NCBI RefSeq assembly: GCF_001905905.1
Contig: NZ_LIVT01000004.1
Location: 1 to 64,000, forward strand
Source of the DNA: Streptomyces sp. CB02366
Lineage (GTDB): Bacteria; Actinomycetota; Actinomycetes; Streptomycetales; Streptomycetaceae
Direction: 5' to 3'
Length of the DNA: 64,000 bases
The first letter of the stretch is position 1. Each line of letters opens with the position of its first letter. The position numbers and the translations under genes are program-made. Under the pieces are notes generated by a model. The model saw nothing but the letters and a program-made list of their open reading frames with translations. It did no database searches and was not told the DNA's origin. Below, one piece after another: positions 16,698 to 27,568 of this stretch.

Positions 16698-17993
16698 TCA
16701 GCACTCGTCCTCGATCGTCCGGTTCCGTCCCGCGAGGACGCCGACCGCCATCTGGGGAATCATCAGCCCGGCCATCAGGGCGATCGGCAGTCCCCAGCCG
16801 CCGCTGTGCTGGTAGAGGACGCCGACGAGCAGCGGGCCGGGGATCGAGAGCAGGTAGCCGGTGGACTGGGCGAACGCCGAGAGCCGGACCACGCCCGCGC
16901 CGGTCCGGGCCCGCATGCCGATCATGGTGAGGGCGAGGGGGAAGGCGCAGTTGGCCACCCCGAGGAGCAGGGCCCAGGCCCAGGCCCCGGCGGCGGGGGC
17001 GAGGTAGAGGCCGCTGTAGCCGATCAGGCCGCACATGCCGAGGGCGACGACGATGGGGCCCTGCTGCCTGAGCCGCGAGGCGGCCCGGGGGATGACGAAG
17101 GCCAGCGGAACGCCCATCGCCATGGTGACCGCGAGCAGCAGTCCGGCCGTACCGGCGGAGACGCCCGCGTCGCGGAAGATCTGCGGCATCCAGCCCATCG
17201 TGATGTACGCGGCCGTGGCCTGGAGCCCGAAGAAGCAGGCGAGGGCCCAGGCGGTGCGGCTGCGGGTGATCCGCAGGCCCGGGGCCTCCGCGCCGGGGGC
17301 GGCGGAGGCGGCCGGGGCGGGCGCCGGTGTGCGGTCGCGGACGAGAACGACCCAGGGCAGCACGGCGGCGGCGGCGAGCGCGGCCCAGACGGCCAGGCCG
17401 GTCCGCCAGTTCCCGCCCAGCGCGCCGGTGACGGGGACGGTCAGGGCCGCGGCCAGGGCGGTGCCGAGGGCCAGGGCCATGGAGTAGAGGCCGGTCATGC
17501 TGCCGACGCGGTCGGGGAACCAGCGCTTGACGATCACCGGCATCAGGATGTTGCTGACCGCGATGCCCATCAGGGCCAGCGCGCTGGCGGCCAGGAACCC
17601 CGCGGTGGAGCCGATGTAGGGGCGCACGACCAGGCCGACCGCGATGGCGGCCATGCCCGCGCAGACCACGGCGCCCGCGCCGAATCGGCGGGCCAGGCGC
17701 GGCGCCGTCACGCCGAAGACCGCGAAGCACAGCGGCGGTACGGAGGTGAGCACTCCGGCCACGCTCCCGCTCATGTGCAGCCCGTCGCGGACCTCCTCCA
17801 GCAGCGCGCCGAGGCTGGTGATCGCGGGGCGGAGGTTCAGAGCGGCCAGGACGAGCCCCACGGCTATGAGGCGCAGCAGCCAGGGCGCGGGGGGTTCGCT
17901 CCCGTCGGCGAGCCGCGGCGTGCGGAGTTCAGGGGCGGCGCGCGGGGTCGGGGCGCTCTTCAGGGTCGGGGCCTGCGTATCGTCGTCCGGCAT
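16698..17993 (-). CDS. MFS permease, CynX/NimT (cyanate/nitroimidazole) family
   Basis: 431 aa with about 12 membrane helices starting near residue 35 (PWLLRLIAVGLVLAALNLRPAITSLG). The NLRPA.T..G motif in helix 1 and the RRFG loop after helix 2 are typical of the CynX/NimT (2-nitroimidazole and cyanate) group of the major facilitator superfamily. The substrate is unknown. ATG 17993 is probably leaderless (TATGAT 6 bases upstream) and a perfect inverted repeat lies next to that -10. The divergent FadR-type regulator is the likely repressor, and the micro-protein gene follows. Confidence 0.92.
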   Translation of the reverse strand: MPDDDTQAPTLKSAPTPRAAPELRTPRLADGSEPPAPWLLRLIAVGLVLAALNLRPAITSLGALLEEVRDGLHMSGSVAGVLTSVPPLCFAVFGVTAPRLARRFGAGAVVCAGMAAIAVGLVVRPYIGSTAGFLAASALALMGIAVSNILMPVIVKRWFPDRVGSMTGLYSMALALGTALAAALTVPVTGALGGNWRTGLAVWAALAAAAVLPWVVLVRDRTPAPAPAASAAPGAEAPGLRITRSRTAWALACFFGLQATAAYITMGWMPQIFRDAGVSAGTAGLLLAVTMAMGVPLAFVIPRAASRLRQQGPIVVALGMCGLIGYSGLYLAPAAGAWAWALLLGVANCAFPLALTMIGMRARTGAGVVRLSAFAQSTGYLLSIPGPLLVGVLYQHSGGWGLPIALMAGLMIPQMAVGVLAGRNRTIEDEC

Positions 17994-17999
17994 AGCCCC

Positions 18000-18021
18000 A
18001 TCATAGAATCATGGGATGATT
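18000..18021. promoter_or_regulatory. Operator and leaderless promoter of the MFS gene
   Basis: AATCAT-GGG-ATGATT (18007-18021) is a perfect 6-3-6 inverted repeat. The minus-strand -10 TATGAT occupies 18005-18000, directly beside it and 6 bases from ATG 17993. A repressor on this repeat would fill the spacer of the MFS promoter. The divergent GntR-family gene is the natural candidate. Confidence 0.75.
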
Positions 18022-18127
18022 GATTGTCCACTCCGTTCCCCCTCGACCGCCCGGGCCGCCTGAGAGAATCCGGCCCCACCCCCTTCCCACCCGGCCCTCG
18101 CCGGGCAGGACCCGAGCAAGGAGCACC

Positions 18128-18814
18128 ATGGCGTTGACGTCCCCGCGGCGTTCGGCACTCTCCGACCAGGTGATCGCCCAGCTGAGGAACCAGATCACCT
18201 CGGGCGAATGGCCCGTCGGCTCGCGGATCCCGACCGAGCCCGAGCTGGTCGAGCAGCTGGGCGTGGCCCGCAACACCGTCCGCGAGGCGGTGCGGGCCCT
18301 CGCGCACAACGGGCTCCTGGACATCCGGCAGGGCTCCGGCACGTACGTGATCGCCACGAGCGAGCTGGCCGGGGTGATGCACCGCAGGTTCGCCGCCGCC
18401 GACCCCCGGCACATCGCCGAGCTGCGCTCGACGCTGGAGTCGTCGGCGGCCCGGCTGGCGGCGGTCCGGCGCACCGAGCGGGACCTGCGGCAGCTGGACA
18501 CCGTGATGGCGCGCCGGGAGGCGGCCTGGGCGTCGGGCGACACTGAGGCGTTCGTCGCGGCGGACGCCACACTGCACCTGGCGGTGGTCGCCGCCTCGCA
18601 CAACGACGTGCTGAGCGAGCTCTACGCCGACCTCGGGGACCTGCTGCGCGACTACCTGCGCGGCGACGTGGGCCCCGAGCTGCGGCCGGAGAACCACATG
18701 GACCACGCCCGGCTGGTCGAGGCGATCCGGGCGGGGGACGCGGAGACGGCGGCCTCGGAGGCGGCGGGTCACGCGCTGAAGTGGCTGGAGCCGCGCGCCG
18801 AACCGACCGGCTGA
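18128..18814 (+). CDS. FadR-subfamily GntR transcriptional regulator
   Basis: 228 aa. The N-terminal winged helix-turn-helix (about 1-75, PTEPELVEQLGVARNTVREA, then IRQGSGTYV) is followed by an all-helical FCD ligand domain (about 90-220) with the metal/ligand residues in DATLHLAVVAASHN and the final H in AAGHALKW. It should be a metabolite-responsive repressor. AAGGAG precedes ATG 18128; the longer frame from 18020 overlaps the operator region and is rejected. The divergent layout with the MFS permease and the shared operator suggests it controls that permease and itself. Confidence 0.93.
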   Translation: MALTSPRRSALSDQVIAQLRNQITSGEWPVGSRIPTEPELVEQLGVARNTVREAVRALAHNGLLDIRQGSGTYVIATSELAGVMHRRFAAADPRHIAELRSTLESSAARLAAVRRTERDLRQLDTVMARREAAWASGDTEAFVAADATLHLAVVAASHNDVLSELYADLGDLLRDYLRGDVGPELRPENHMDHARLVEAIRAGDAETAASEAAGHALKWLEPRAEPTG

Positions 18815-18934
18815 AGACGCGGCGGCCCGGGCCGGCGGATCCGGCCGACGAATCCCGCGCCGGACCGGACCGGGGCCTCCTCGGCGTCTCCACCGCCGTC
18901 CGCGGGCCGGGCCGCTCCCCGGCTCCCGGCCCCT

Positions 18935-19306
18935 TCAGCGGGGAGCGGGGCGATGGCTGACCCAGGCCGTGGCGATCTCCTTCCAGCAGCGGTCCTCCAG
19001 CCGTACGGTCCGGCCGGGTTCCACCGCGATCGCCTCGCCGTCCGCGTCCACGTCCCACCACCGGTCGCATTCGGTGTGCAGCCGGACCAGGTCGACGGAG
19101 GGGTAGGGGTTGTGGCAGTACGCGACGACCCGGGAGCCCTCGATGGAGGTACGGCACTCCGAGCCGGCCGGTTCGGGCTTCGGCGGCTCCGCTCCCGCAC
19201 CGGGGTCGGCCCCGCTGGCGGCGTGGACGCCCAGCGGCACGGCGAGGACGGCGGCGGCCAGCGGGGCGAGCAGGAGGAGACGGGTCCGTCGGCGGGTGGG
19301 GCGCAC
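18935..19306 (-). CDS. Secreted hypothetical protein
   Basis: 123 aa with a classical signal peptide (RRRTRLLLLAPLAAAVLAVPLGVHA, cleavage near residue 29-31, described here only by its position). The mature part is acidic and has three or four cysteines (ECRTSIEGS, AYCHNP, ECDRWWDVD, DRCWKEIA) that could form two disulfides. GGAGGGAG precedes GTG 19306. The family is conserved in Streptomyces but I know no function. It is convergent with the regulator and upstream of no operon partner. Confidence 0.78.
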   Translation of the reverse strand: MRPTRRRTRLLLLAPLAAAVLAVPLGVHAASGADPGAGAEPPKPEPAGSECRTSIEGSRVVAYCHNPYPSVDLVRLHTECDRWWDVDADGEAIAVEPGRTVRLEDRCWKEIATAWVSHRPAPR

Positions 19307-19412
19307 AGCGTTCTCCCTCCCGCAGCCTGACCAGAAGTCCGGTTCCTCCCCATTCTGCGGTGGATCGGCGGACTTTTCGACCGGAGCGTCGGCGGGGGCC
19401 CACGGAGCGTGA

Positions 19413-19470
19413 ACGGCCCCCGGCCGCGTACCGCCTCCCGGAAGGGGGAGAGTACGCGGCCGGGGGCCGT
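19413..19470 (-). terminator. Terminator of the fabG-fabI operon
   Basis: ACGGCCCCCGGCCGCGTAC (19413-19431) and GTACGCGGCCGGGGGCCGT (19452-19470) are perfect 19-base complements. The 20-base loop has its own small CCTCCC/GGGGAG pairing. It lies just beyond the fabI stop codon on the minus strand. Confidence 0.8.
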
Positions 19471-19489
19471 CAGCCCGGTCCGGTCGCGG

Positions 19490-20257
19490 TCAGGCGCCCA
19501 TCATGTGCACGCCGCTGTCGACGTGGATGATCTCGCCCGTGGTGCGCGGGAAGAAGTCGGAGAGCAGGGCGACGATGCTGCGGCCGGCCGGCTCCGGGTC
19601 GTTCATGTCCCAGGCCAGCGGGGCGCGGGTGTTCCAGACGTCGGCCAGCTCCTCGAAGCCCGGGATGGACTTGGCGGCCATGGAACGGAGCGGCCCGGCG
19701 GAGATCAGGTTGCACCGCAGCCCGTCCTTGCCCAGGTCGCGGGCGAGGTAGCGGGAGGTGGCCTCCAGCGCGGCCTTGGCCGGGCCCATCCAGTCGTACT
19801 GCGGCCAGGCGTACTGGGCGTCGAAGGTGAGGCCGACGATCGAGCCGCCCTCGCTCATCAGCGGCTTGCAGGCCATCGCGAGCGACTTCAGGGAGAACGC
19901 CGAGACGTGCATCGCGGTGGCGACGGACTCGAACGGCGTGTTGAGGAAGTTGCCGCCGAGCGCGTCCTGCGGCGCGAAGCCGATGGAGTGGACGACGCCG
20001 TCCAGCGAGCCGAGCTCCTCGCGCACCAGGCCCGCGAGCCGGTCCAGGTGCTCCTGGTTGGTCACGTCCAGCTCGATGACCTTGGCCGGCTTCGGCAGCT
20101 TCCTGGCGATGCGCTCGGTGAGCGTGGGGCGGGGGAAGGCCGTGAGGATGACCTCGGCGCCCTGCTCCTGGGCCACCTTCGCGGCGTGGAACGCGATGGA
20201 CGACTCCATCAGCACCCCGGTGATCAGGATGCGCTTGCCGTCGAGAATTCCGCTCAT
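19490..20257 (-). CDS. fabI: Enoyl-[acyl-carrier-protein] reductase FabI/InhA
   Basis: 255 aa NADH-dependent enoyl-ACP reductase, the final reduction in each cycle of type II fatty-acid synthesis. The N-terminus [21 protein letters not shown] is typical of the InhA-like branch, and the catalytic Tyr and Lys lie in [13 protein letters not shown] (about 155-168). The NAD-binding ITGV.ME.S loop replaces the classical GxxxGxG of SDRs. ATG 20257 lies 5 bases after the fabG stop, so the two form an operon. It is of the class targeted by isoniazid/triclosan-type inhibitors in other bacteria. Confidence 0.95.
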   Translation of the reverse strand: MSGILDGKRILITGVLMESSIAFHAAKVAQEQGAEVILTAFPRPTLTERIARKLPKPAKVIELDVTNQEHLDRLAGLVREELGSLDGVVHSIGFAPQDALGGNFLNTPFESVATAMHVSAFSLKSLAMACKPLMSEGGSIVGLTFDAQYAWPQYDWMGPAKAALEATSRYLARDLGKDGLRCNLISAGPLRSMAAKSIPGFEELADVWNTRAPLAWDMNDPEPAGRSIVALLSDFFPRTTGEIIHVDSGVHMMGA

Positions 20258-20262
20258 GGTGA

Positions 20263-21021
<759 letters not shown>

Positions 21022-21198
21022 CTATCGGTACCGTGCGTGGATCGTGGAATCGGGCCCTGACAGTGGCTTGTCCGGGGTGCTGTCGGGTTCCTACAGTCCG
21101 TGCCGATGCGTGGTCGCTCCACGCGTCCGCGATATCCCCCGGTGCGGCCACCCCGCGGCGTGGTTCACTGCCGTGATGGATCGAGAAGGGAACTCCCC

Positions 21199-22718
<1,520 letters not shown>

Positions 22719-22722
<4 letters not shown>

Positions 22723-24113
22723 GCCGGGTCAGCAAGCCGTACGAGATCGTCGAGCGGGCCCTGGAGCTGTCCGCCGCGGACGGGCTGGTGGTCATCGCCG
22801 ACGAACACTCCTCGGCCAACCTGCGCTGGGCGGGCAACGCGCTCACCACGAACGGGGTGACCCGGGGCCGGACCCTCACCGTCATCGCGACGGTGGACGG
22901 GGCACGGGGGACGGCGTCCGGCGTCGTCTCCCGGTCCGCCGTGACCACCGAGGACCTGGAGCCCCTGGTACGGGCCGCCGAGGCCGCCGCCCGGAGCGCG
23001 GGGCCGGCGGAGGACGCGCAGCCGCTGGTGAGCGGGGCGCCCTCCTCCCCCGATTTCACGGACGCGCCCGCCGAAACCGGTTCGGAGGTCTTCACGGACT
23101 TCGCCCCGGCGCTCGGCGACGCCTTCGCCCGCGCCCGGTCGGGGGGCCGCGAGCTGTACGGCTTCGCCCACCACGAGACGACCTCCACCTACCTGGGGAC
23201 GTCGACCGGGCTGCGGCTGCGCCACGACCAGCCGAACGGGACGCTGGAGCTGAACGCGAAGTCGCCGGACCGTACGCGCTCGGCGTGGGCGGGCCGGGCC
23301 ACCCGGGACTTCAAGGACGTCGACCCGGCGGCGATGGACGCCGGGCTGGCGCAGCGGCTGCGCTGGGCGGAGCGGCGTGTCGAGCTGCCCGCCGGACGGT
23401 ACGAGACGCTGCTGCCGCCGACCGCCGTGGCCGACCTGCTGATCTACCAGTTCTGGTCGTCCACCGCGCGGGACGCGGTGGAGGGCCGGACGGTGTTCTC
23501 CACGCCGGGCGGCGGTACCCGGCTGGGCGAGACGCTCTCGCCGCTGCCGCTCACCCTGCGCAGCGATCCGCACGCGCCGGGTCTGGAGTCGGCGCCGTTC
23601 GTCATCGCCCACTCCTCCGGCGACAGCGCCTCCGTCTTCGACAACGGACTGCCGCTGGCCTCCACGGACTGGGTCCGGGACGGGAAGCTGGAGCGGCTGA
23701 CGACCACCCGGCACTCGGCGGCCCTGACCGGGCTCCCGGTCGCCCCGGCGGTCGACAACCTGCTGCTGGAGGGCGGTGGCGAGCGGTCGCTGGAGGAGAT
23801 GGTCGCCGCGACGACGGGGCGGGCGCTGCTGCTGACCTGCCTCTGGTACATCCGCGAGGTGGACCCGGCGACGCTGCTGCTGACCGGGCTGACCCGGGAC
23901 GGCGTCTATCTGGTCGAGGACGGCGAGGTCGTCGGCGAGGTGAACAACTTCCGGTTCAACGAGTCGCCGGTGGACCTGCTCTCGCGGGCCTCGGAGGCCG
24001 GGCGTACGGAGAAGACGCTGCCGCGCGAGTGGGGCGACTGGTTCACCTGGGCGGCGATGCCGGCCCTGCGCGTCCCGGACTTCAACATGAGCTCGGTCAG
24101 CCTGGGCGTATGA
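22719..24113 (+). CDS. tldE: TldE/PmbA-family protease subunit
   Basis: 464 aa non-catalytic partner of TldD; it lacks HExxxH, as expected for the TldE/PmbA subunit. It starts at ATG 22719 inside the tldD stop codon (ATGA). The C-terminal part (LTGLTRDGVYLVEDGEVVG, then VNNFRFNESPV) is typical of the PmbA/TldA domain. No peptide-antibiotic precursor is visible next door, so a housekeeping peptide-clearance role is the simplest reading. Confidence 0.93.
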
Positions 24114-24164
24114 CCCGCCTAGACTGGGCCCCCGACCCCTACACCTGCAAGGAGCACCGGAACC

Positions 24165-25436
24165 GTGACGGACATCGTCGACGAGCTGAAGTGGCGCGGG
24201 CTGTTCGCCCAGTCCACTGACGAGGACGCATTGCGCAAGGCTCTCGCGGACGGTCCCGTCACCTTCTATTGCGGCTTCGACCCGACCGCGGCCAGTCTGC
24301 ACGTGGGGCACCTGGTGCAGGTGCTCACCATGCGGCGGCTCCAGCAGGCCGGGCTGAAGCCGCTGGCGCTGGTCGGCGGGGCCACGGGGCAGATCGGCGA
24401 CCCGCGGCCCACCGCCGAGCGCACGCTGAACGACCCGGAGACCATCGCCGCCTGGGTGCGGCGGCTGCGGGGGCAGATCGAGCCCTTCCTCACCTTCGAG
24501 GGCCCGAACGCGGCGACGATGGTCAACAACCTGGACTGGACCGCGGGCATGTCCGCGATCGAGTTCCTGCGGGACATCGGCAAGCACTTCCGGGTCAACA
24601 AGATGCTCACCAAGGACTCGGTCGCCCGGCGGCTGGAGTCGCAGGAGGGCATCAGCTACACCGAGTTCAGCTACCAGCTGCTCCAGGGCATGGACTTCCT
24701 GGAGCTGTACCGCCGCCACGGCTGCACCCTCCAGCAGGGCGGCAGCGACCAGTGGGGCAACCTCACCGCGGGCATCGACCTGATCCACCGCCTGGAGCCG
24801 GGGGCGGTCGTGCACGCGCTGGCGACGCCGCTGATGACGAAGGCGGACGGGACGAAGTTCGGCAAGTCGGAGAGCGGCGCCGTCTGGCTCGACCCGGAGA
24901 TGACGACGCCGTACGCGTTCTACCAGTTCTGGCTGAACGTGGACGACCGCGACGTCTCGCGCTACCTGCGCATCCTCAGCTTCAAGAGCCGTGCGGAGCT
25001 GGAGGAGCTGGAGAAGCTGACTAAGGAGCGGCCGCAGGCGCGCTCCTCGCAGCGCGCGCTGGCCGAGGAGCTGACCACGCTGGTGCACGGCGGCGCGCAG
25101 TGCGCGGCCGTGATCGCGGCGTCGAAGGCGCTGTTCGGCCAGGGCGACCTGGCCGAGCTGGACGAGGCGACGCTGAGCGCCGCGCTGTCGGAGGTGCCGC
25201 ACGCCACCGTCGCCGAGCTGGGCCCGCTGGTGGACCTCCTGGTGGAGGTCGGCCTGGCGCCCAGCAAGTCGGGGGCCCGGCGCACGGTCAAGGAGGGCGG
25301 CGCCTACGTGAACAACGTGAAGGTCGTCGACGGCGAGGTCCCGCCGGACGCCGGGGAGCTGCTGCACGGACGCTGGCTGGTACTGCGCCGGGGCAAGAAG
25401 AACCTGGCCGCCGTGGAGGTCCGCCCGGCGGGCTGA
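24165..25436 (+). CDS. tyrS: Tyrosyl-tRNA synthetase
   Basis: 423 aa class I aminoacyl-tRNA synthetase that charges tRNA-Tyr. The ATP-binding HIGH motif appears as HVGH (about 46-49), the KMSKS loop as KFGKS (about 229-233), and the Tyr-binding YCGFDPTA and GGSDQWGN are present. A C-terminal S4 RNA-binding domain (about 350-420, [18 protein letters not shown]) completes the protein. GTG 24165 follows AAGGAG. A possible own -10, TAGACT at 24120-24125, lies in the gap after tldE. No T-box leader is visible. Only one tyrS is in the window. Confidence 0.97.
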   Translation: MTDIVDELKWRGLFAQSTDEDALRKALADGPVTFYCGFDPTAASLHVGHLVQVLTMRRLQQAGLKPLALVGGATGQIGDPRPTAERTLNDPETIAAWVRRLRGQIEPFLTFEGPNAATMVNNLDWTAGMSAIEFLRDIGKHFRVNKMLTKDSVARRLESQEGISYTEFSYQLLQGMDFLELYRRHGCTLQQGGSDQWGNLTAGIDLIHRLEPGAVVHALATPLMTKADGTKFGKSESGAVWLDPEMTTPYAFYQFWLNVDDRDVSRYLRILSFKSRAELEELEKLTKERPQARSSQRALAEELTTLVHGGAQCAAVIAASKALFGQGDLAELDEATLSAALSEVPHATVAELGPLVDLLVEVGLAPSKSGARRTVKEGGAYVNNVKVVDGEVPPDAGELLHGRWLVLRRGKKNLAAVEVRPAG

Positions 25437-25460
25437 CCTCTCGCGCACCGCGTAGGTACG

Positions 25461-25499
25461 CCGCGGCCGGCCACGCATCGGATGCGTGGCCGGCCGCGG
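25461..25499. terminator. Perfect palindromic terminator after tyrS
   Basis: CCGCGGCCGGCCACGCATC (25461-25479) and its exact complement at 25481-25499 flank one base. The sequence is self-complementary over 19 bp and sits between convergent tyrS and the cupin gene. Confidence 0.78.
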
Positions 25500-25628
25500 C
25501 GCTTCGGGGTCAGGGCCCGCCGCGCCGTCGTGCGGGCCGGTCTCGGGTACGCGGGTCGCTCCGGCGCACGAGCCGGTCTCGGGCGTGCGCGTCGGGGGCC
25601 GCTCCCGGGGCCCTCGGTGGGACGGCCG

Positions 25629-25994
25629 TCACCCCTTCTGCGCCTTGATGTGCTCGACGACCTCGTCGAAGGCCCCGGCCGGCGAGAAGTCCACGTATTC
25701 GCAGTCCTCCAACGCCACCGGGACGTGTCCGGGCGGCCAGTAGAACGCGTCCCCGGCTTCGTAGAGATCGTCGCCGTGGGGCGTCCGCATCTTCAGCCGC
25801 CCCTTGAAGAGATAGCCCCAGTGCGGGCACGGGCAGAGGTCGTCGGCCAGCCCCTTGAGCGCCGGCCCCATGTCGGTGCCCTCGGGAAACTTCACGAAGG
25901 CGACGGACAGGTCTCCGCCGATGTCCTGAACACGCAACTCCACGCCGTCGCCTTCGATGGCGACAGGGGTGTCCTTCTGCGTCGTCGCTGTCAT
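25629..25994 (-). CDS. Small cupin-domain protein
   Basis: 121 aa from ATG 25994, preceded by AAGGAGG. The core reads as a single conserved beta-barrel of the cupin type (HWGYLFKGRLKMRTPHGDDLYEAG split around HWGYLFKG and GDAFYWPPGHVPV). The CPCPHWGY segment may bind metal through Cys and His. It is cytosolic; the substrate is unknown. The longer in-frame start at 26084 passes through the intergenic region and is rejected. It stands alone between two strong hairpins. Confidence 0.85.
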   Translation of the reverse strand: MTATTQKDTPVAIEGDGVELRVQDIGGDLSVAFVKFPEGTDMGPALKGLADDLCPCPHWGYLFKGRLKMRTPHGDDLYEAGDAFYWPPGHVPVALEDCEYVDFSPAGAFDEVVEHIKAQKG

Positions 25995-26126
25995 GGCTCC
26001 TCCTTGCTCACCTGGTGAAGGACCCAGCGAGAACTTCCTCTCCCAGCCTGGACCCGCGAACGGCGCACCGCGAGCCCGGTGCACCGCTTCCCCAGGGGTT
26101 GGAGCAGCGGCGCCGGGCGGGACTCC

Positions 26127-26193
26127 GGCACCTCAGGGCGCCGCGGCCGGACACGCCTTGCTCGCGTGTCCGGCCGCGGCGCCCTGAGGTGCC
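26127..26193 (-). terminator. 30-bp perfect hairpin after the GlsB-type gene
   Basis: Two exactly complementary 30-base arms at 26127-26156 and 26164-26193 enclose the 7-base loop CTTGCTC. It lies 9 bases beyond the stop codon of the GlsB/YeaQ gene. There is no U-tract. It is the longest uninterrupted stem in the window. Confidence 0.8.
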
Positions 26194-26202
26194 TTCGGGG
26201 GG

Positions 26203-26478
26203 TCAGGTTCTCTGCCGGTTGCCCCGGATCGCCTGCCAGGCCATGTCGCCCACGGCGACGACCGCCACGGCGCCCGCCAGTTGCAGCAGGTGGCGGATCC
26301 AGTCGATGCCCTTGGTGTCCTCGACGCCGATCCAGCCGGCGACGGCATTGCCGAGGATGCTGCCGAGGACGCCGAAGACGACCGTCAGCCAGAGTGGGAT
26401 GTCCTGTTTGCCGGGCAGGATCGCTCTGGCGAGGACGCCGAGCACCAGTCCCACGATGATTGCCCACAACCAGCCCAT
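26203..26478 (-). CDS. GlsB/YeaQ/YmgE-family stress membrane protein
   Basis: 91 aa with three hydrophobic segments. The first two carry the family pattern (WLWAIIVGLVLGVLARAI and LTVVFGVLGSILGNAVAGW), and the third is LLQLAGAVAVVAVGD. These small membrane proteins, also called transglycosylase-associated proteins, are stress-induced in many bacteria; their mechanism is unknown. ATG 26478 has AGGAGG about 5 bases upstream, which decides the start against the longer frame from 26544. It is divergent from the DUF3099 gene. Confidence 0.88.
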   Translation of the reverse strand: MGWLWAIIVGLVLGVLARAILPGKQDIPLWLTVVFGVLGSILGNAVAGWIGVEDTKGIDWIRHLLQLAGAVAVVAVGDMAWQAIRGNRQRT

Positions 26479-26678
26479 TTCGCCTCCTCGTACGGCGCGG
26501 AGTGCGCGTCCGTCCAGTCTTGGGCCGCCGTTCGGGCGGCGCACGCCCGGTTGGACCGTCCGGGGGACACGGCCCCGCCCGCGGGGCCGCGCCCCGGTCT
26601 CCTGTCCGGCGGGGGCCGGGCGTACCGTGGAGGCAGCGCGGGCCCGGGGAGCCGGGCGAGGAGATCGGGTGGTGGAGC

Positions 26679-27056
26679 ATGCTGCGGAAGAACGCGGGGC
26701 CGGAGGTCATCCGGATCACGGGCGCTCGTCAAGGGCTGACGGAGGACGTCCGGGGCCGGCAGCGGCGCTATGTGATCTCGATGTCGGTGCGCACGGTGTC
26801 GGTGGTCCTGGCCGCGGTGCTGTGGAACGTGGAGCGGCATGTGGCGATCGTGGCGCTCGTGCTGGGGGTGCTGTTGCCCTACATCGCGGTGGTCATCGCC
26901 AACGCGGGCCGCGAGAACGCGACTTCGCTGCCGACGACGTTCGTGGCGATGCCGGTGCGGCCCGCGCTGGGAGCCGGGCCGGCGCCCGGCACGGCGGAGG
27001 CCGGGGGCGCCGGGGGGACGTCGGGCCGGGTTCCGCCGCCGCACGGAGACGGCTGA
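26679..27056 (+). CDS. DUF3099 membrane protein
   Basis: About 125 aa. An N-terminal soluble segment (ITGARQGLTEDVRGRQRRY) typical of DUF3099 leads to two membrane helices (MSVRTVSVVLAAVLW and VAIVALVLGVLLPYIAVVIAN), then a Pro/Gly/Ala-rich disordered tail. The family is confined to actinobacteria and has no known function. The ATG is placed where the conserved domain begins; no ideal ribosome-binding site is present (GAGGAG is about 15 bases upstream), so the start is uncertain. The 6C RNA lies about 90 bases downstream. Confidence 0.82.
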   Translation: MLRKNAGPEVIRITGARQGLTEDVRGRQRRYVISMSVRTVSVVLAAVLWNVERHVAIVALVLGVLLPYIAVVIANAGRENATSLPTTFVAMPVRPALGAGPAPGTAEAGGAGGTSGRVPPPHGDG

Positions 27057-27140
27057 CCTCGTACGCCCCGCGAAGCCCGGGAAAAGCTTCAGATCAATCG
27101 TGACGTTCCGGTGCACCGCACCCCGGTCCCCGTGACATAC

Positions 27141-27222
27141 TTCAAATCCGCTCCGCATCCCCCGTCGGAGCGATAGACCGACGCCGGGCAGCTCCCCCCG
27201 TGGCTGCCCGGCGTCGCCTTTT
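27141..27222 (+). ncRNA. 6C RNA (actinobacterial small RNA)
   Basis: Two consecutive hairpins have C-rich loops, the hallmark of the 6C motif. Hairpin 1 is GCTCCG (27150-27155) / CGGAGC (27166-27171) with loop CATCCCCCGT. Hairpin 2 has 14-bp arms (27179-27192 and 27203-27216) with loop TCCCCCCGTG and is followed by CCTTTT, so it doubles as the terminator. The 6C family is conserved in actinobacteria; the mycobacterial member is a regulatory RNA whose C-rich loops pair with G-rich mRNA sites. The 5' end is estimated. No ORF fits here. Confidence 0.87.
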
Positions 27223-27277
27223 CTCCGGCGGGGACGGCTCGAACGCTCGGCGAGCAGCAGCCCTTAAGCTGAGGCGC

Positions 27278-27541
27278 GTGATCCTTTCCGAGACGTCCGC
27301 CGAGAGCCCTGCCGGCGCCCCGATCTGCTCCGCCAAGGGCTGCCGGGCCGCCGCCGTGTGGGTGCTCGCCTGGAACAATCCCAAGCTGCACACACCGGAG
27401 CGGCGCAAGACCTGGCTGGCCTGCGAGGACCACCGGGAGCACCTGTCGTCGTTCCTCGATGTCCGCGGTTTCCTCAAGGACGTCGTGGCGCTGGAGGACT
27501 GGGAGTCTGTGGACGGGCCCGGGGGCGGCCGGGCGGTCTGA
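27278..27541 (+). CDS. Small conserved actinobacterial protein with Cys/His motif
   Basis: 87 aa. The conserved core is ICSAKGCRAAAVWVLAWNNP, then WLACEDHREHLSSFLDVRGFL. The C-X4-C and C-X2-H spacing suggests one zinc site. I have seen relatives mislabelled as acetone carboxylase; nothing in the sequence supports an enzyme. GTG 27278 is chosen because GAGG lies just upstream and the conserved region starts soon after. It is convergent with moaA. Confidence 0.82.
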   Translation: MILSETSAESPAGAPICSAKGCRAAAVWVLAWNNPKLHTPERRKTWLACEDHREHLSSFLDVRGFLKDVVALEDWESVDGPGGGRAV

Positions 27542-27568
27542 GTCCCGGCCGCCGATCGCGGAGGCGGT

